From contig PNNH01000099.1 in the NCBI GenBank assembly GCA_013824165.1, positions 27,976 to 91,975 on the forward strand: a stretch of 64,000 nt of DNA. The letters run 5' to 3'. A program made the translations under genes and the position numbers. The notes under the pieces are model-generated. The model was not told the DNA's origin and made no database searches. It saw nothing but the letters and a program-made list of their open reading frames with translations. Shown piece by piece: positions 17,188 through 26,532 of the stretch. The stretch's first letter is position 1; every line of letters begins with the position of its first letter. The DNA comes from Methylibium sp. (GTDB taxonomy: Bacteria; Pseudomonadota; Gammaproteobacteria; Burkholderiales; Burkholderiaceae_C).

Positions 17188-18012
17188 TCAGTACTGCAGC
17201 GGCTCCATCACCAACTTTTCGCCCTCCAGCCGCACCTGGGCCGGCTTGCCCAGCACCGTGTCGGGCAGCGGGTTCTCAGTGGTGCGGTAGATGCCGGCGA
17301 TCGCGATCAGCTCGGCCTCCATGCTGGCGGCGAAAATGCGCGCCTCGGTATTGCCGCGTGCGCCGGCGATGGCCTTGCCACGCAGCGGCGCGTAGACATG
17401 GATGCTGCCGTCGGCGATCACCTCGGCACCGTGGTTCACCAGCGCCAGCACCACCAGATCGGCACCCTTGGCATAGACCTGCTGGCCCGAACGCAAGGGC
17501 TTGTCGACGATCACCGTCCTGGCGGCTTCGGCCGGCACGGCCACCTGGCGCTCGACCACGACTTCGCGGATCACCTCGACCTCGCGCACCGCCGCCGGCG
17601 CCTCGCGCGTCTGCGGCGCTTCGGGCGCCTCGGCCAGGCCGAGTGCCAGCGCCTGCGCCAGCAAGGCCGGTCCGGCACCCGTCACGGCGACGGGCTGCAT
17701 GCGGTGCTTGCGCAGCAGCGTCAACAAGGCGGGCAGATCGACCGTGCCTTCGCTGAGCAGACCCAGCTGCGGCGAGTCGTCCGGGGTCTGGGCCGGCTGC
17801 GGCAGCTGCGAGAAATCGATCAGCAGCGGGTCCTGGTTGAACACTTCCGGCGTGTCGCCCAGACGCTCGCGCAACTCAAGCGCCAGCTGCTCCAGATCCG
17901 CCGTCCTCAGGACCAGGGCCAGCAGACTGAGGGAAGCGCTCTTGAGCTCGAAGACCTCCGCCGGTCGGGGCTGAGCTTTGCCGGACTGTTTCCCCTCGAT
18001 TGCTTGGGCCAT
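17188..18012 (-). CDS. minC: Septum site-determining protein MinC
   Basis: A 274-residue inhibitor of FtsZ polymerisation. The N-terminal domain (~1-110) is followed by a long Ala/Glu/Val linker (~residues 125-170), then the C-terminal beta-helix dimer and MinD-binding domain, with VNHGAEVIADGSIHVYAPLRG and GARGNTEARIFA as family hallmarks. The linker makes it longer than E. coli MinC (231). It is first in minCDE and is preceded by an unusual gene-free island that probably contains its promoter. Confidence 0.95.
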   Translation of the reverse strand: MAQAIEGKQSGKAQPRPAEVFELKSASLSLLALVLRTADLEQLALELRERLGDTPEVFNQDPLLIDFSQLPQPAQTPDDSPQLGLLSEGTVDLPALLTLLRKHRMQPVAVTGAGPALLAQALALGLAEAPEAPQTREAPAAVREVEVIREVVVERQVAVPAEAARTVIVDKPLRSGQQVYAKGADLVVLALVNHGAEVIADGSIHVYAPLRGKAIAGARGNTEARIFAASMEAELIAIAGIYRTTENPLPDTVLGKPAQVRLEGEKLVMEPLQY

Positions 18013-18168
18013 TGTTGTCTGTCGGTTCTAGAAGCGCTGAATTTTAGCGGCCCCGCAGGCCTGCTCCTCCCTGGGCGAAACGCGGAGTTGCACAAAATCC
18101 GGGCAGGCCAGCGCTTTCCCTCGCCGATCAAGCACTTGCGCGCGCTGTCGCAAGTCCGCCCACAAGTT

Positions 18169-18189
18169 TGTCCACAGAAGCGGTGGACA
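18169..18189. repeat. Inverted repeat 1 (TGTCCAC-N7-GTGGACA)
   Basis: Perfect 7-bp arms separated by 7 nt, 157 bp upstream of the minC start. The left arm is part of a near-consensus DnaA box. It has the same arm and spacer lengths as the second repeat at 18456. Confidence 0.6.
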
Positions 18190-18455
18190 GATGCTGGGCT
18201 GGAATCCGGGACAAAGCTGAACTCAAAGCAAATTTTTCAACTTTGCCGCTTGACTTATCCCCATTTCCTTGCCAGCGGGGCGTGCGATGCGAAGAAACCC
18301 GTCCAATGCTGCAGCGCATCTTCTGGTTTCCCCGAAATCGGCCTAAGTCATTGATTCATATGGAGGCCGCGCGAGTGCTCAAAAATTCGGCAAGCCAAGC
18401 GCAAGGCCCGAAGATCAAGGGTTTAGCACCCGCCAAAGCAGGTTTTCAACAAAGT

Positions 18456-18476
18456 TATCCACAGCAGAAGTGGATA
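18456..18476. repeat. Inverted repeat 2 (TATCCAC-N7-GTGGATA)
   Basis: Perfect 7-bp arms separated by 7 nt. Compared with repeat 1, the second base of the left arm changes from G to A and the matching base of the right arm changes from C to T, so the symmetry is kept. The left arm is part of the perfect DnaA box at 18455. Confidence 0.6.
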
Positions 18477-18651
18477 CCTGCAAGAGCGCATAAGAATCAA
18501 GGCCTTAGCGCTGATGTCTGATGTGGATTTGAGCTTCAGCCGCTAACTGGCCAGCAAAGCGCTGCAGGCCAGCCGTCAGCCGGCCGTGGGGGCGCTGCGG
18601 TTACATTGGGCGTCTTGGCTCGCGTGTCGCGGGCCAGCGAAGGAGCAGGCT

Positions 18652-18849
18652 TTGGCAACACCGAATTATTCGTACGAGAAACGTCAACGCGAACTCGCCA
18701 AGAAGCGCAAGAACGAAGAAAAGCGTCAGCGCAAGCTGAACCCCAAGGACGGCGCTGAAGGCCAGCCTGACGACAACGCGCCCGCGGCAGCAGCCGAAGG
18801 CGCACCCACCGAGCCCGGCAGCGACAAGCCTGCCCCTGCCGCCGGCTGA
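18652..18849 (+). CDS. Small highly basic protein, TTG start
   Basis: A 65-residue protein starting at TTG (18652), with AAGGAG 6-11 bp upstream; this start yields MATPNYSYEKRQRELAKKRKN. The first 35 residues are Lys/Arg/Glu-rich and probably helical, and the tail is Ala/Pro/Asp-rich. I recognise similar short proteins as conserved but uncharacterised in related bacteria; the charge suggests nucleic-acid or ribosome contact, which is inference. It lies 98 bp upstream of metG on the same strand. Confidence 0.7.
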   Translation: MATPNYSYEKRQRELAKKRKNEEKRQRKLNPKDGAEGQPDDNAPAAAAEGAPTEPGSDKPAPAAG

Positions 18850-18947
18850 GCCGCCGCAGCCAAGCTCGGCCCATTTCCGCGCGCACCTAGAATCACGCTC
18901 CCGCGCGGCGCCGCACGCGCTGCCTGCCAGCACAGAATTCCCCTGCC

Positions 18948-20993
18948 ATGACCCGCAAGCTCTTCGTCACGACCGCCCTGCCCTATGCCAACGCCAATTT
19001 CCACATTGGCCACATCATGGAGTACACGCAGGCTGACGTCTGGGTGCGCTTCCAGCGCATGCGCGGCCATGAGGTGAACTTCGTCGGCGCAGACGATGCG
19101 CATGGCGCGCCGATCATGATTGCCGCCGAGAAGGCGGGCAAGACGCCGCAGCAGTTCGTGGCCGACATCGCCGCCGGTCGCAAGACCTACCTTGACGGCT
19201 TTCACATCAGTTTCGACAACTGGCACTCGACCGACGGCCCGGAGAACCACGAGCTCTCCAAGGACATCTACAAGGCCTTGCGTGCCAACGAACTGATCTC
19301 GGTGAAGACCATCGAGCAGTTCTTCGACCCCGAGAAGGCGATGTTCCTGCCGGACCGCTTCATCAAGGGCGAGTGCCCGAAGTGCGGCGCCAAGGACCAG
19401 TACGGCGACAGCTGCGAGGTCTGCGGCGCGGTCTACACGCCGACCGAGTTGAAGAACCCCTTCTCGGTGCTGACCGGCGCGACGCCGGTGATGAAGAGCT
19501 CGGAGCACTACTTCTTCCGCCTGAGCGATCCGCGCTGCGTCGAGTTCCTGGAGCAATGGACACAGACCCCCGGCCGCCTGCAGACCGAGGTGATCAACAA
19601 GATCAAGGAATGGTTCACCAAGGACGAAGAAGGCAATGGCGGCCTCGGTGACTGGGACATCAGCCGCGATGCGCCCTACTTCGGCATCGAGATCCCAGAT
19701 GCGCCGGGCAAGTACTTCTATGTCTGGCTGGACGCGCCGATCGGCTATCTGGCTTCGCTGAAGAACTACTTCGCCAAGACCGGGCGCGACTACGAGGCCT
19801 TTATGGCCGACGAGTCGGTGGAGCAGATCCACTTCATCGGCAAGGACATCACCTATTTCCACACGCTGTTCTGGCCGGCGATGCTGCATTTCAGCGGCCG
19901 CAAGACGCCCAACCATGTGTTCGTGCACGGCTTCCTCACCGTCAACGGCGGCGAGAAGATGAGCAAGAGCCGCGGCACCGGCCTGGACCCGCTGAAGTAC
20001 TTGAATCTGGGCATGAACGCTGAGTGGCTGCGGTATTACATCGCGGCCAAGCTCAACAGCAAGGTAGAAGACCTCGACTTCAACCCCGAGGACTTCGTCG
20101 CCCGCGTCAACTCCGACCTGGTCGGCAAGTACATCAATATCGCCTCGCGCGCCGCCGGCTTCCTGGCCAAGCGCTTCGACAACCGGCTGTCGGCTGATCT
20201 GGGCGTCGAAGGCCGCGCGCTGCTGGACGGTCTGCGCGCCCATGCGCCGGCCATCGCTGAACTCTACGAAGAGCGCGAGTTCGGCAAGGCGCTGCGCGAG
20301 ATCATGCTGCTGGCCGACCGCGTCAACGAGTACGTGGACCAGAACAAGCCCTGGGAACTGGCCAAGCTCGAAGGCAAGGATGCGGTGCTGCACGATGTCT
20401 GCAGCGTCTGCATCGAGGCCTTCCGCCTGCTGACCCTCTACCTCAAGCCGGTGCTGCCGGCGCTGGCAGCCAAGGTCGAGCAGTTCCTGAAGATCGAGCC
20501 GCTGCAGTTCGGCGATGCCGCACGCGCCTTGGGCGCCCACCAGATCGGCGCCTACGAGCATCTCATGCAGCGCGTCGACCCCAAGCTGCTGGAAGCCCTG
20601 TTCGAGCCGCCCGCTGCGCCCAAAGTCATCCCAGGCGGCGAAGAACTGGCACCTGAGATCAAGATCGACGACTTCAGCAAGGTCGACCTGCGCATCGCCA
20701 AGATCGTCAAGGCCGAGCATGTCGAAGGCTCTGACAAGCTGCTGCGCCTGACGCTGGATGTCGGCGAAGGCCGGATGCGCAATGTCTTCAGCGGCATCAA
20801 GAGCGCCTACCAGCCCGCCGATCTCGAAGGCAAGCTCACCGTGATGGTGGCCAATCTGGCGCCGCGCAAGATGAAGTTCGGCGTCAGCGAAGGCATGGTG
20901 CTGGCTGCCAGCCACGCCGACGAGAAGGCCAACCCGGGCATCTTCGTGCTTGAGCCCTTCCCCGGCGCGCAGCCCGGCATGCGGGTGCGCTGA
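18948..20993 (+). CDS. metG: Methionyl-tRNA synthetase
   Basis: A 681-residue class I synthetase that charges tRNA-Met. The HIGH motif is in [15 protein letters not shown] near residue 20, a zinc knuckle follows ([18 protein letters not shown]), and the KMSKS loop is [12 protein letters not shown] near residue 340. The C-terminal ~105 residues are the EMAPII/Trbp111-like tRNA-binding and dimerisation domain ([20 protein letters not shown]). Length is normal for the dimeric form. A strong terminator follows. Confidence 0.97.
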   Translation: MTRKLFVTTALPYANANFHIGHIMEYTQADVWVRFQRMRGHEVNFVGADDAHGAPIMIAAEKAGKTPQQFVADIAAGRKTYLDGFHISFDNWHSTDGPENHELSKDIYKALRANELISVKTIEQFFDPEKAMFLPDRFIKGECPKCGAKDQYGDSCEVCGAVYTPTELKNPFSVLTGATPVMKSSEHYFFRLSDPRCVEFLEQWTQTPGRLQTEVINKIKEWFTKDEEGNGGLGDWDISRDAPYFGIEIPDAPGKYFYVWLDAPIGYLASLKNYFAKTGRDYEAFMADESVEQIHFIGKDITYFHTLFWPAMLHFSGRKTPNHVFVHGFLTVNGGEKMSKSRGTGLDPLKYLNLGMNAEWLRYYIAAKLNSKVEDLDFNPEDFVARVNSDLVGKYINIASRAAGFLAKRFDNRLSADLGVEGRALLDGLRAHAPAIAELYEEREFGKALREIMLLADRVNEYVDQNKPWELAKLEGKDAVLHDVCSVCIEAFRLLTLYLKPVLPALAAKVEQFLKIEPLQFGDAARALGAHQIGAYEHLMQRVDPKLLEALFEPPAAPKVIPGGEELAPEIKIDDFSKVDLRIAKIVKAEHVEGSDKLLRLTLDVGEGRMRNVFSGIKSAYQPADLEGKLTVMVANLAPRKMKFGVSEGMVLAASHADEKANPGIFVLEPFPGAQPGMRVR

Positions 20994-21012
20994 AGCAGCG
21001 GAACGCAATGAA

Positions 21013-21039
21013 GAAGGCCGGGCAATTTGCCCGGCCTTC
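21013..21039 (+). terminator. Intrinsic terminator after metG
   Basis: A 13-bp perfect inverted repeat (GAAGGCCGGGCAA and its complement around one base), followed by a T-rich stretch ATTCTTTC. It is 20 bp after the metG stop. The convergent chemoreceptor gene ends 40 bp further on, so it may act in both directions. Confidence 0.85.
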
Positions 21040-21078
21040 ATTCTTTCTGGCACGCCGCGAGGGCGCGCCATCTGACGC

Positions 21079-22626
21079 TCATTGCAGGCGGTAGGCGCTG
21101 ACCACGCTGGCCAGCCGCTGCGCCTGGTCTTTAAGGCTCTCGGCCGCGGCCGTGCTCTCCTCCACCAGCGCGGCATTCTGCTGCGTCATCTGGTCGAGCT
21201 GGGTCACGGCGATGTTGACCTGGCCGATGCCGCTGGACTGCTCGCTAGCTGCCGAGCTGATCTCGCCAATGATGTCGCTGACACGCTGCACGCTGGCGAC
21301 GATCTCGCCCATGGTGCTGCCGGCATCCTGCACCAGGCGCGAGCCGCTCTCGACCCGGTCGACGCTGGCACCGATCAGGCTCTTGATCTCCTTGGCCGCT
21401 TCGGCGCTGCGCTGGGCCAGTGAGCGCACCTCGGACGCAACCACCGCAAAGCCGCGGCCCTGCTCGCCGGCGCGGGCCGCTTCCACGGCAGCGTTCAAGG
21501 CCAGGATATTGGTCTGGAAGGCGATGCTGTCGATCACGCCGATGATGTCGCTGATCTTCTTCGAACTGGCGTTGATCTCATTCATGGTCGACACCACCTG
21601 CGACACCACCTGCCCGCCACGCTGAGCTACGGCCGCGGCCGAGTGCGCCAGCTGGTTGGCCTGGGCTGCGGAGTCGGCGCTTTGGCGCACGGTGCTGGTC
21701 AACTCTTCCATCGAGCTGGCGGTTTCTTCCAGGCTGGACGCCGTCTGCTCGGTACGGGCGCTCAGGTCCTGGTTGCCAGTCGCGATCTGCGAGCTGGCGG
21801 TCGAGATGCCGTCGACCACGCCACGCACCTCTTGCATCGAACTGCGCAGCGCGCTGCGCATGCTATCCAGCGCTCGCAGCAGGTGCCCGGTTTCGTCGTT
21901 GCTGTAGCCACTCTGCGACTGCCCCGTCAGATCCATCTCCGCGATGGACTGTGCCATACGCTCGGCCTGCTGCAGCGGGCCGGTGATGCTGCGCGACAGC
22001 GTCCATGCCAGGGCCACACCGATGGCCAGCGAGGCCAGGCTGCCGATCACCAGGATCAAGCTGGCGCGGTTGCGCAAGGCCTCGGTGGTCTTGACCTGTG
22101 CGTCGAGCTGCGCACGCTGCGCGTCAACCAAGCCCCGCACTGCCTGCTGGTAGGCCTGCGCAATCGGCAGAAAGCGCTCCTGCAGCGCCGTCGCAGCTTG
22201 GTCAGCCTGCCCGTCCTGCTTGAGCTTGTTGATTTCACCGCGCACCGCCAGATAGGACTTGCGCAGCTCGCCGATCTTGGCGTACATCTCGCGCTCCGCT
22301 GGCGTGTCCAGCAGCGGCTCCATGCGCTTCTGGATGTCGGTGGTTTCCTTGATCGCCTTGGCCGTCTCCGCTGCAAACAGCTCGACCAGGCTCGGATCAC
22401 TGCTCTTGGCCGTAGCCGTTGCTCGCTGGATACCCCCGTAGGTATTCAGATACCAATCGCTGGCAAGCCGCTCGACCTGCAGGTTCTCCTCGGTCATCTT
22501 CTCGATTTCGGTGCCCAGCCTCTGAAACTGCCACAGTCCGAACAAGCTTCCGATCAAGGACAGCCCGAGCACGACACCGAGAACGGCCGCCAGCCGTTTG
22601 CCTATGGATAGATTTGACATGGACAT
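21079..22626 (-). CDS. Membrane methyl-accepting chemotaxis protein
   Basis: A 515-residue chemoreceptor. A transmembrane helix at ~11-32 ([21 protein letters not shown]) and a second near 190-212 enclose a ~155-residue helical periplasmic domain of the four-helix-bundle type. HAMP follows ([18 protein letters not shown]), then the signalling hairpin with the conserved tip [20 protein letters not shown] near residues 370-390. There is no C-terminal NWETF-type pentapeptide for CheR/CheB docking. The start at 22626 has GGGAG just upstream; the frame extends 21 codons further. A sigma-28-like promoter lies 83 bp upstream. Ligand unknown. Confidence 0.92.
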   Translation of the reverse strand: MSMSNLSIGKRLAAVLGVVLGLSLIGSLFGLWQFQRLGTEIEKMTEENLQVERLASDWYLNTYGGIQRATATAKSSDPSLVELFAAETAKAIKETTDIQKRMEPLLDTPAEREMYAKIGELRKSYLAVRGEINKLKQDGQADQAATALQERFLPIAQAYQQAVRGLVDAQRAQLDAQVKTTEALRNRASLILVIGSLASLAIGVALAWTLSRSITGPLQQAERMAQSIAEMDLTGQSQSGYSNDETGHLLRALDSMRSALRSSMQEVRGVVDGISTASSQIATGNQDLSARTEQTASSLEETASSMEELTSTVRQSADSAAQANQLAHSAAAVAQRGGQVVSQVVSTMNEINASSKKISDIIGVIDSIAFQTNILALNAAVEAARAGEQGRGFAVVASEVRSLAQRSAEAAKEIKSLIGASVDRVESGSRLVQDAGSTMGEIVASVQRVSDIIGEISSAASEQSSGIGQVNIAVTQLDQMTQQNAALVEESTAAAESLKDQAQRLASVVSAYRLQ

Positions 22627-22708
22627 TGGGGGCTCCCGAATAGTTTCTTTGCTGTTTTGAGTCGAACGCCTATCAGCCGCGTCAGCCAACGACTCACTTC
22701 ATCCTGAT

Positions 22709-22736
22709 ATATCGGCCGCTTGCCCCGCATGCTTGA
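22709..22736 (-). promoter_or_regulatory. Sigma-28 (FliA)-type promoter of the chemoreceptor gene
   Basis: On the minus strand, TCAAG (22732-22736) is separated by 15 nt from GCCGATAT (22709-22716). The known Pseudomonas-type FliA consensus is TCAAG-N14-GCCGATA, so only the spacing differs, by one base. It lies 83 bp upstream of the chemoreceptor start and points toward it. Chemoreceptor genes are classic FliA targets. Confidence 0.65.
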
Positions 22737-22800
22737 GGCATTTCTCCGTGCCCGGGCCGTGCATCGACCCTGGTAGCCGGCCTGATGGCCGGGCGCCCCT

Positions 22801-24498
22801 GTGCGGCGGACAATCATGGCAATGCCGCCTCTGCACCGCTTCCGGCCTCGCTCGCTGAGCTTGCTGCACGACTATTCGCGCCAGCGCCTGCTGGCCGACC
22901 TCGGTGCCGGTGTCACGGTGGGCATCGTCGCCCTGCCGCTGGCTATCGCTTTCGCCATCGCCTCCGGCGTGAAGCCCGAGCAGGGCCTGGCCACGGCCAT
23001 CATCGCTGGCTTTCTGATCTCGCTGCTGGGCGGATCCAGCGTGCAGATCGGCGGGCCGGCCGGTGCCTTCATCGTCATCATCTACGGCATCGTCCAGCGC
23101 TACGGGCTGCCCAACCTGCTCATCGCCACGATGTTGGCCGGCGGTCTGCTGGCCTTGATGGGGCTGCTGCGCTTGGGCGCGCTGGTGCGCTACATCCCGG
23201 TCAGCATCGTGATCGGCTTTACCAACGGCATCGCCGTGCTGATCGGCCTGTCGCAGCTCAAGGACCTGCTCGGCCTGCAAGTCGCGCAGATGCCGGCGGA
23301 CTTCTTTGGCCAGTTGGGCACGCTGCATCAACACCTGCACAGCGTCAACCCCTGGTCCTTGATCACTGGCCTGGCGTGTGCCCTGGTGGTGGTGATCTGG
23401 CCCAAGACTTATCAGATGCAGCGCGGCCACGGACCCTGGCGCCAGCGCCTGCACCGCTGGCTGGCGCAGGTGCCCGGCACGGTGATCGCTCTGATTGGCG
23501 CCACGCTGGCCTGCCAGTTGCTGGCCTTGCCGCTGGACACCATAGGCAGCCGCTTCGGCCACATTCCGCAGAGCCTGCCGGGCTTCGCGCTGCCCGACAT
23601 CAGCTGGCGCAGCGCCCAGCAACTGGTGATCCCGACGCTGACGATTGCGCTGCTGGGCGCCATCGAATCACTGCTGTGCGCGCGCGTGGCCGACAACGCC
23701 AGCGGCACCGTGCCCCGCCACGACCCCAACCAGGAGCTGATGGCCCAGGGTATCGCCAATATGGTGGTGCCCTTCTTCGGCGGCATCCCGGCCACCGGCA
23801 CCATCGCGCGCAGCGTCACCAATGTGCGCGCTGGCGCCACCAGCCCGGTGGCCGGCATGGTGCATGCGCTGACGCTGCTCGCCATCGTGCTGCTGGCTGC
23901 CCCGCTGGCGGAGTACGTGCCGCTGGCGGCGCTGGCCGGCATCCTGCTGGTGGTGGCGTGGAATATGGGCGAGTGGCATGAGTTTGCTCGGCTGCGCCAC
24001 TTCAGCCTGCCTTACCGCACGATTCTTCTGGGCACTTTCGCGCTGACGGTGGTGTTCGACCTGACGGTGGCGGTCGAGGTCGGACTGGTGCTGGCCTGCG
24101 TGTTCTTCATCTATCGCATGAGCACGCTGTTTCGCGTCGAGCCGGTGGCGAACCCGAGCGGCGATGCGGGCCGACCGGCCGGTGTGGAGGTGCGGCGCCT
24201 GTACGGTTCACTGTTCTTCGGCGCGGTCGGCAAGATCGAAGGCCTGGCGGAAAGCCTGCCGGCCGGCTGTCACACCTTGGTGCTGGACGCCCAGATGATG
24301 ATATCGATGGATACCTCCGGCCTGGACGCCCTGCTGCAACTGCAGCGCACCTTGCAACGCCAGGGCCAGCGCCTGGTGCTGTGCGGGCTGAACGAGCAGC
24401 CGGCCAGTCTGGCGCAGCGCGGCGGGCTGGCCGAAGCGCTGGGTGCCGACGCCCTGATGCCGGACCTGGGCAGCTGGCTGCGCAGCCAGGGCCTGTAA
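22801..24498 (+). CDS. SulP-family anion transporter with STAS domain
   Basis: A 565-residue inner-membrane transporter of the SLC26/SulP family (sulfate, bicarbonate or other anions). The family motif region near the start is GVTVGIVALPLAIAFAIASGV, with ten or more hydrophobic segments to residue ~440 (for example SIVIGFTNGIAVLIGLSQ, VPFFGGIPATGTIARS). The C-terminal ~110 residues form a STAS domain (LVLDAQMMISMDTSGLDALL). Start codon GTG at 22801; ATG at 22816 or 22822 is possible. It is divergent from the chemoreceptor. The transported anion cannot be assigned. Confidence 0.9.
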   Translation: MRRTIMAMPPLHRFRPRSLSLLHDYSRQRLLADLGAGVTVGIVALPLAIAFAIASGVKPEQGLATAIIAGFLISLLGGSSVQIGGPAGAFIVIIYGIVQRYGLPNLLIATMLAGGLLALMGLLRLGALVRYIPVSIVIGFTNGIAVLIGLSQLKDLLGLQVAQMPADFFGQLGTLHQHLHSVNPWSLITGLACALVVVIWPKTYQMQRGHGPWRQRLHRWLAQVPGTVIALIGATLACQLLALPLDTIGSRFGHIPQSLPGFALPDISWRSAQQLVIPTLTIALLGAIESLLCARVADNASGTVPRHDPNQELMAQGIANMVVPFFGGIPATGTIARSVTNVRAGATSPVAGMVHALTLLAIVLLAAPLAEYVPLAALAGILLVVAWNMGEWHEFARLRHFSLPYRTILLGTFALTVVFDLTVAVEVGLVLACVFFIYRMSTLFRVEPVANPSGDAGRPAGVEVRRLYGSLFFGAVGKIEGLAESLPAGCHTLVLDAQMMISMDTSGLDALLQLQRTLQRQGQRLVLCGLNEQPASLAQRGGLAEALGADALMPDLGSWLRSQGL

Positions 24499-24531
24499 AC
24501 TCTCGGTTTTCCTCTGTCTAGCGGCCCTGCC

Positions 24532-24735
24532 ATGCCTTTGTTCTGGAAACCCTACAAGTCCGAAGTCACCCAGTTCATCGATGAGCTGAAGGCCAAGAAG
24601 CCGACTCTCGAAGCCGAACAGCGTGCTGGCCGCGCCTTGCTGTGGGACAAGCCCGTTGACCGCCAGGCCCAGTCCGAGTACCGCAGCGCCCGGGTGGCAC
24701 AGCAGCCCTACGTCTACCAGACCCAGGGCGACTGA
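24532..24735 (+). CDS. DUF3460 family protein
   Basis: A 67-residue cytosolic protein of the DUF3460 type (MPLFWKPYKSEVTQFIDELK, ending RVAQQPYVYQTQGD), a family found mostly in Burkholderiales and often encoded beside scpA. It starts 33 bp after the SulP gene and ends 24 bp before scpA, so the three may be read together. Function unknown. Confidence 0.85.
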   Translation: MPLFWKPYKSEVTQFIDELKAKKPTLEAEQRAGRALLWDKPVDRQAQSEYRSARVAQQPYVYQTQGD

Positions 24736-24759
24736 GCCCCCCGCTGAGCGAGCTGCCCG

Positions 24760-25623
24760 TTGAGCGAGACCGCGGCGACACCCGCCTTGCTGGCTGTCGA
24801 GCCCGAGGCCGGCGCAGACGCAGCCCTGCCCCAGACGGTTGACGGCATCGCCGTCGCCCGCTTGTACGGTGAGCCGCTGTTCCAGCTGCCGCAGGATCTC
24901 TACATCCCGCCGGACGCGCTGGAAGTCTTTCTCGAAGCCTTCGAAGGCCCGCTGGATCTGCTGCTCTACCTGATCCGGCGCCAGAACTTCAACATCCTCG
25001 ACATCCCGCTGGCCGACGTGACTCGCCAGTACCTCAGCTATGTCGAGCAGATCCGCCGACACAACCTGGAGCTGGCCGCCGAGTACCTCTTGATGGCAGC
25101 CATGCTCATCGAGATCAAGTCGCGCATGCTGCTGCCGCCCAAGAAGAGCCAGGACGGCGCTGAGCCCGAGGATCCGCGGGCTGAACTGGTGCGCCGCCTG
25201 CTGGAGTACGAGCGCATCAAGCTGGCCGCTGCACGGCTGGACCAGATGCCGGTGCTGGGGCGCGACTTCCTGCGTGCCCAGGTGCATATCGAGCAATCGC
25301 TGCAGCCCAGCTTTGCTGAGGTCTCGGTGGACGAGTTGCGCGAGGTCTGGCGCGATCTGCTCAAGCGGGCCAATCTGAAGCAGCACCACAAGATCAGCCG
25401 CGAGCAGCTTTCGGTACGCGAGCACATGAGCATCGTGCTGCGCCGCCTGCAAGGCCAGCGCTTCGTGATGTTCGAGGAACTGTTCGAGGTCGAGCGCGGC
25501 CCGCAGGTGCTGGTGGTGACCTTCATCGCGATGCTGGAACTGGCGCGAGAGCGTCTGCTGGAGATCACGCAGGCCGAAGCCTTCGCGCCAATCTACGTGC
25601 GCCTGGCCTATTCACCCAGCTGA
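24760..25623 (+). CDS. scpA: Segregation and condensation protein ScpA
   Basis: A 287-residue kleisin that bridges Smc heads with ScpB for chromosome condensation. The family signature is FEGPLDLLLYLIRRQNFNILDIPLADV at ~residues 50-78, followed by the helix LAAEYLLMAAMLIEIKSRMLLP; the C-terminal winged helix is FEELFEVERGPQVLVVTFIAMLEL. The start is TTG at 24760, with a ~45-residue low-complexity leader before the conserved core. Neither scpB nor smc is in the window. Confidence 0.93.
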   Translation: MSETAATPALLAVEPEAGADAALPQTVDGIAVARLYGEPLFQLPQDLYIPPDALEVFLEAFEGPLDLLLYLIRRQNFNILDIPLADVTRQYLSYVEQIRRHNLELAAEYLLMAAMLIEIKSRMLLPPKKSQDGAEPEDPRAELVRRLLEYERIKLAAARLDQMPVLGRDFLRAQVHIEQSLQPSFAEVSVDELREVWRDLLKRANLKQHHKISREQLSVREHMSIVLRRLQGQRFVMFEELFEVERGPQVLVVTFIAMLELARERLLEITQAEAFAPIYVRLAYSPS

Positions 25624-25659
25624 AGCATTCACCAAGCTGCGCCGCGAGGCGCTGGCCGT

Positions 25660-26391
25660 TCAGTTCTGCTGCGCTGCGCGCCAGGTGGAGAAATGCTCTT
25701 CCGGATGGCGCTGCACCATCTGGCTGACCGCCAGCACCGCCTGCGTGCGCGAGCTCACGCCCAGCGCCTTGAGCACAGCCGCCACATGGTCCTTGATGGT
25801 CTCGACCGAGACTCCCAGTTCGCGCGCGATGATCTTGTTGGGCTTGCCCTGCAGCAGCAGCGCCAGCACATCCGTCTGACGCGGCGTCAGGGCCAGGCCA
25901 TCCAGCCCGGCATGCTTCTGATAAGCCCCGGACATGGCCTGCTGCTGGATCTGCTGCAGCTTCTCGTTGACGACCGGCGCGGGTCGGCTTTCTTCGTGGC
26001 CCAAGCTCATGGGCGGCACATAGATACCGCCCGCCATCACCAGGCGCAGGGCTTGCGACAGCATTTCAGTGCTGCTGCGTTTGGGCACGAAGCCCATCGC
26101 GCCCTGGTCGATCGAGCGGATCACGTCGCTGGCACGGTCGGAGGCCGAGATCACCACTACCGGCAGGGCCGGATAGGCGGCACGGAATTCCTCCAGCACA
26201 TCGAAGCCGCTGGCGTCACCGAGCTGCAGGTCCAGCAGTACCAGATCGAAGTCCTGCTGCTGTTTCAGTGTGGCGCGGGCGGCCGCGGCGCTGTCAGCGC
26301 CAACCACCTGCACCTGATCATCCAGGCCCTCGATCACGGTGGCGAGCGCAGACAGGATCAGCGGGTGATCATCAACCAGCAATACCTTCAT
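25660..26391 (-). CDS. NarL/FixJ-type response regulator
   Basis: A 243-residue two-component regulator. The receiver domain (1-120) has Asp7/Asp8, phospho-acceptor Asp54 (LVLLDLQL) and the conserved Lys in GFVPKRSS. The C-terminal LuxR helix-turn-helix is LTPRQTDVLALLLQGKPNKI with RELGVSVETIKDHVAAVL. The start at 26391 gives MKVLLVDDH; an upstream in-frame codon at 26418 adds nine atypical residues. No sensor kinase is adjacent, so it is an orphan here; targets unknown. Confidence 0.9.
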   Translation of the reverse strand: MKVLLVDDHPLILSALATVIEGLDDQVQVVGADSAAAARATLKQQQDFDLVLLDLQLGDASGFDVLEEFRAAYPALPVVVISASDRASDVIRSIDQGAMGFVPKRSSTEMLSQALRLVMAGGIYVPPMSLGHEESRPAPVVNEKLQQIQQQAMSGAYQKHAGLDGLALTPRQTDVLALLLQGKPNKIIARELGVSVETIKDHVAAVLKALGVSSRTQAVLAVSQMVQRHPEEHFSTWRAAQQN

Positions 26392-26532
26392 CCCCACCCC
26401 TTCCCGCACGCAACGCACAACTAACCTGGACGAGGATCATAGGGGAGCCGAGCCCGCCAGGGCACACCCCTCATGGGTGATAAGCGGGGCCCAAAGTTCG
26501 CTATGCGTAAATTGGCGCGGCCGCGGCGAGGC

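Larger units (their letters stand above)
18013..18651. other. Gene-free island with DnaA-box-like sites
   Basis: About 640 bp between minC (leftward) and a small rightward gene, visibly more AT-rich than its neighbours. It holds a perfect DnaA box TTATCCACA (18455-18463), a one-mismatch TTGTCCACA (18168-18176), a one-mismatch TTATCCCCA (18255-18263) and two related inverted repeats listed separately. A possible 117-codon frame crosses it (18168-18521) but has no recognisable protein features. The replication origin would be expected near dnaA/dnaN, which are not in the window. Confidence 0.6.

Noticed and set aside
18168..18463. DnaA boxes taken as the chromosomal replication origin
   Set aside because: Only one perfect box, no AT-rich unwinding region, and no dnaA, dnaN, parAB or gidA nearby; a regulatory role is more likely.
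18168..18521. 117-codon plus-strand frame inside the minC-metG island
   Set aside because: No ribosome-binding site or protein-family features, and it overlaps the DnaA-box inverted repeats; more likely non-coding.
18726..21176. Very long open frame (816 codons) opposite metG on the minus strand
   Set aside because: It is the antisense shadow of a high-GC gene; metG matches its family along its full length and the shadow has no recognisable motif.
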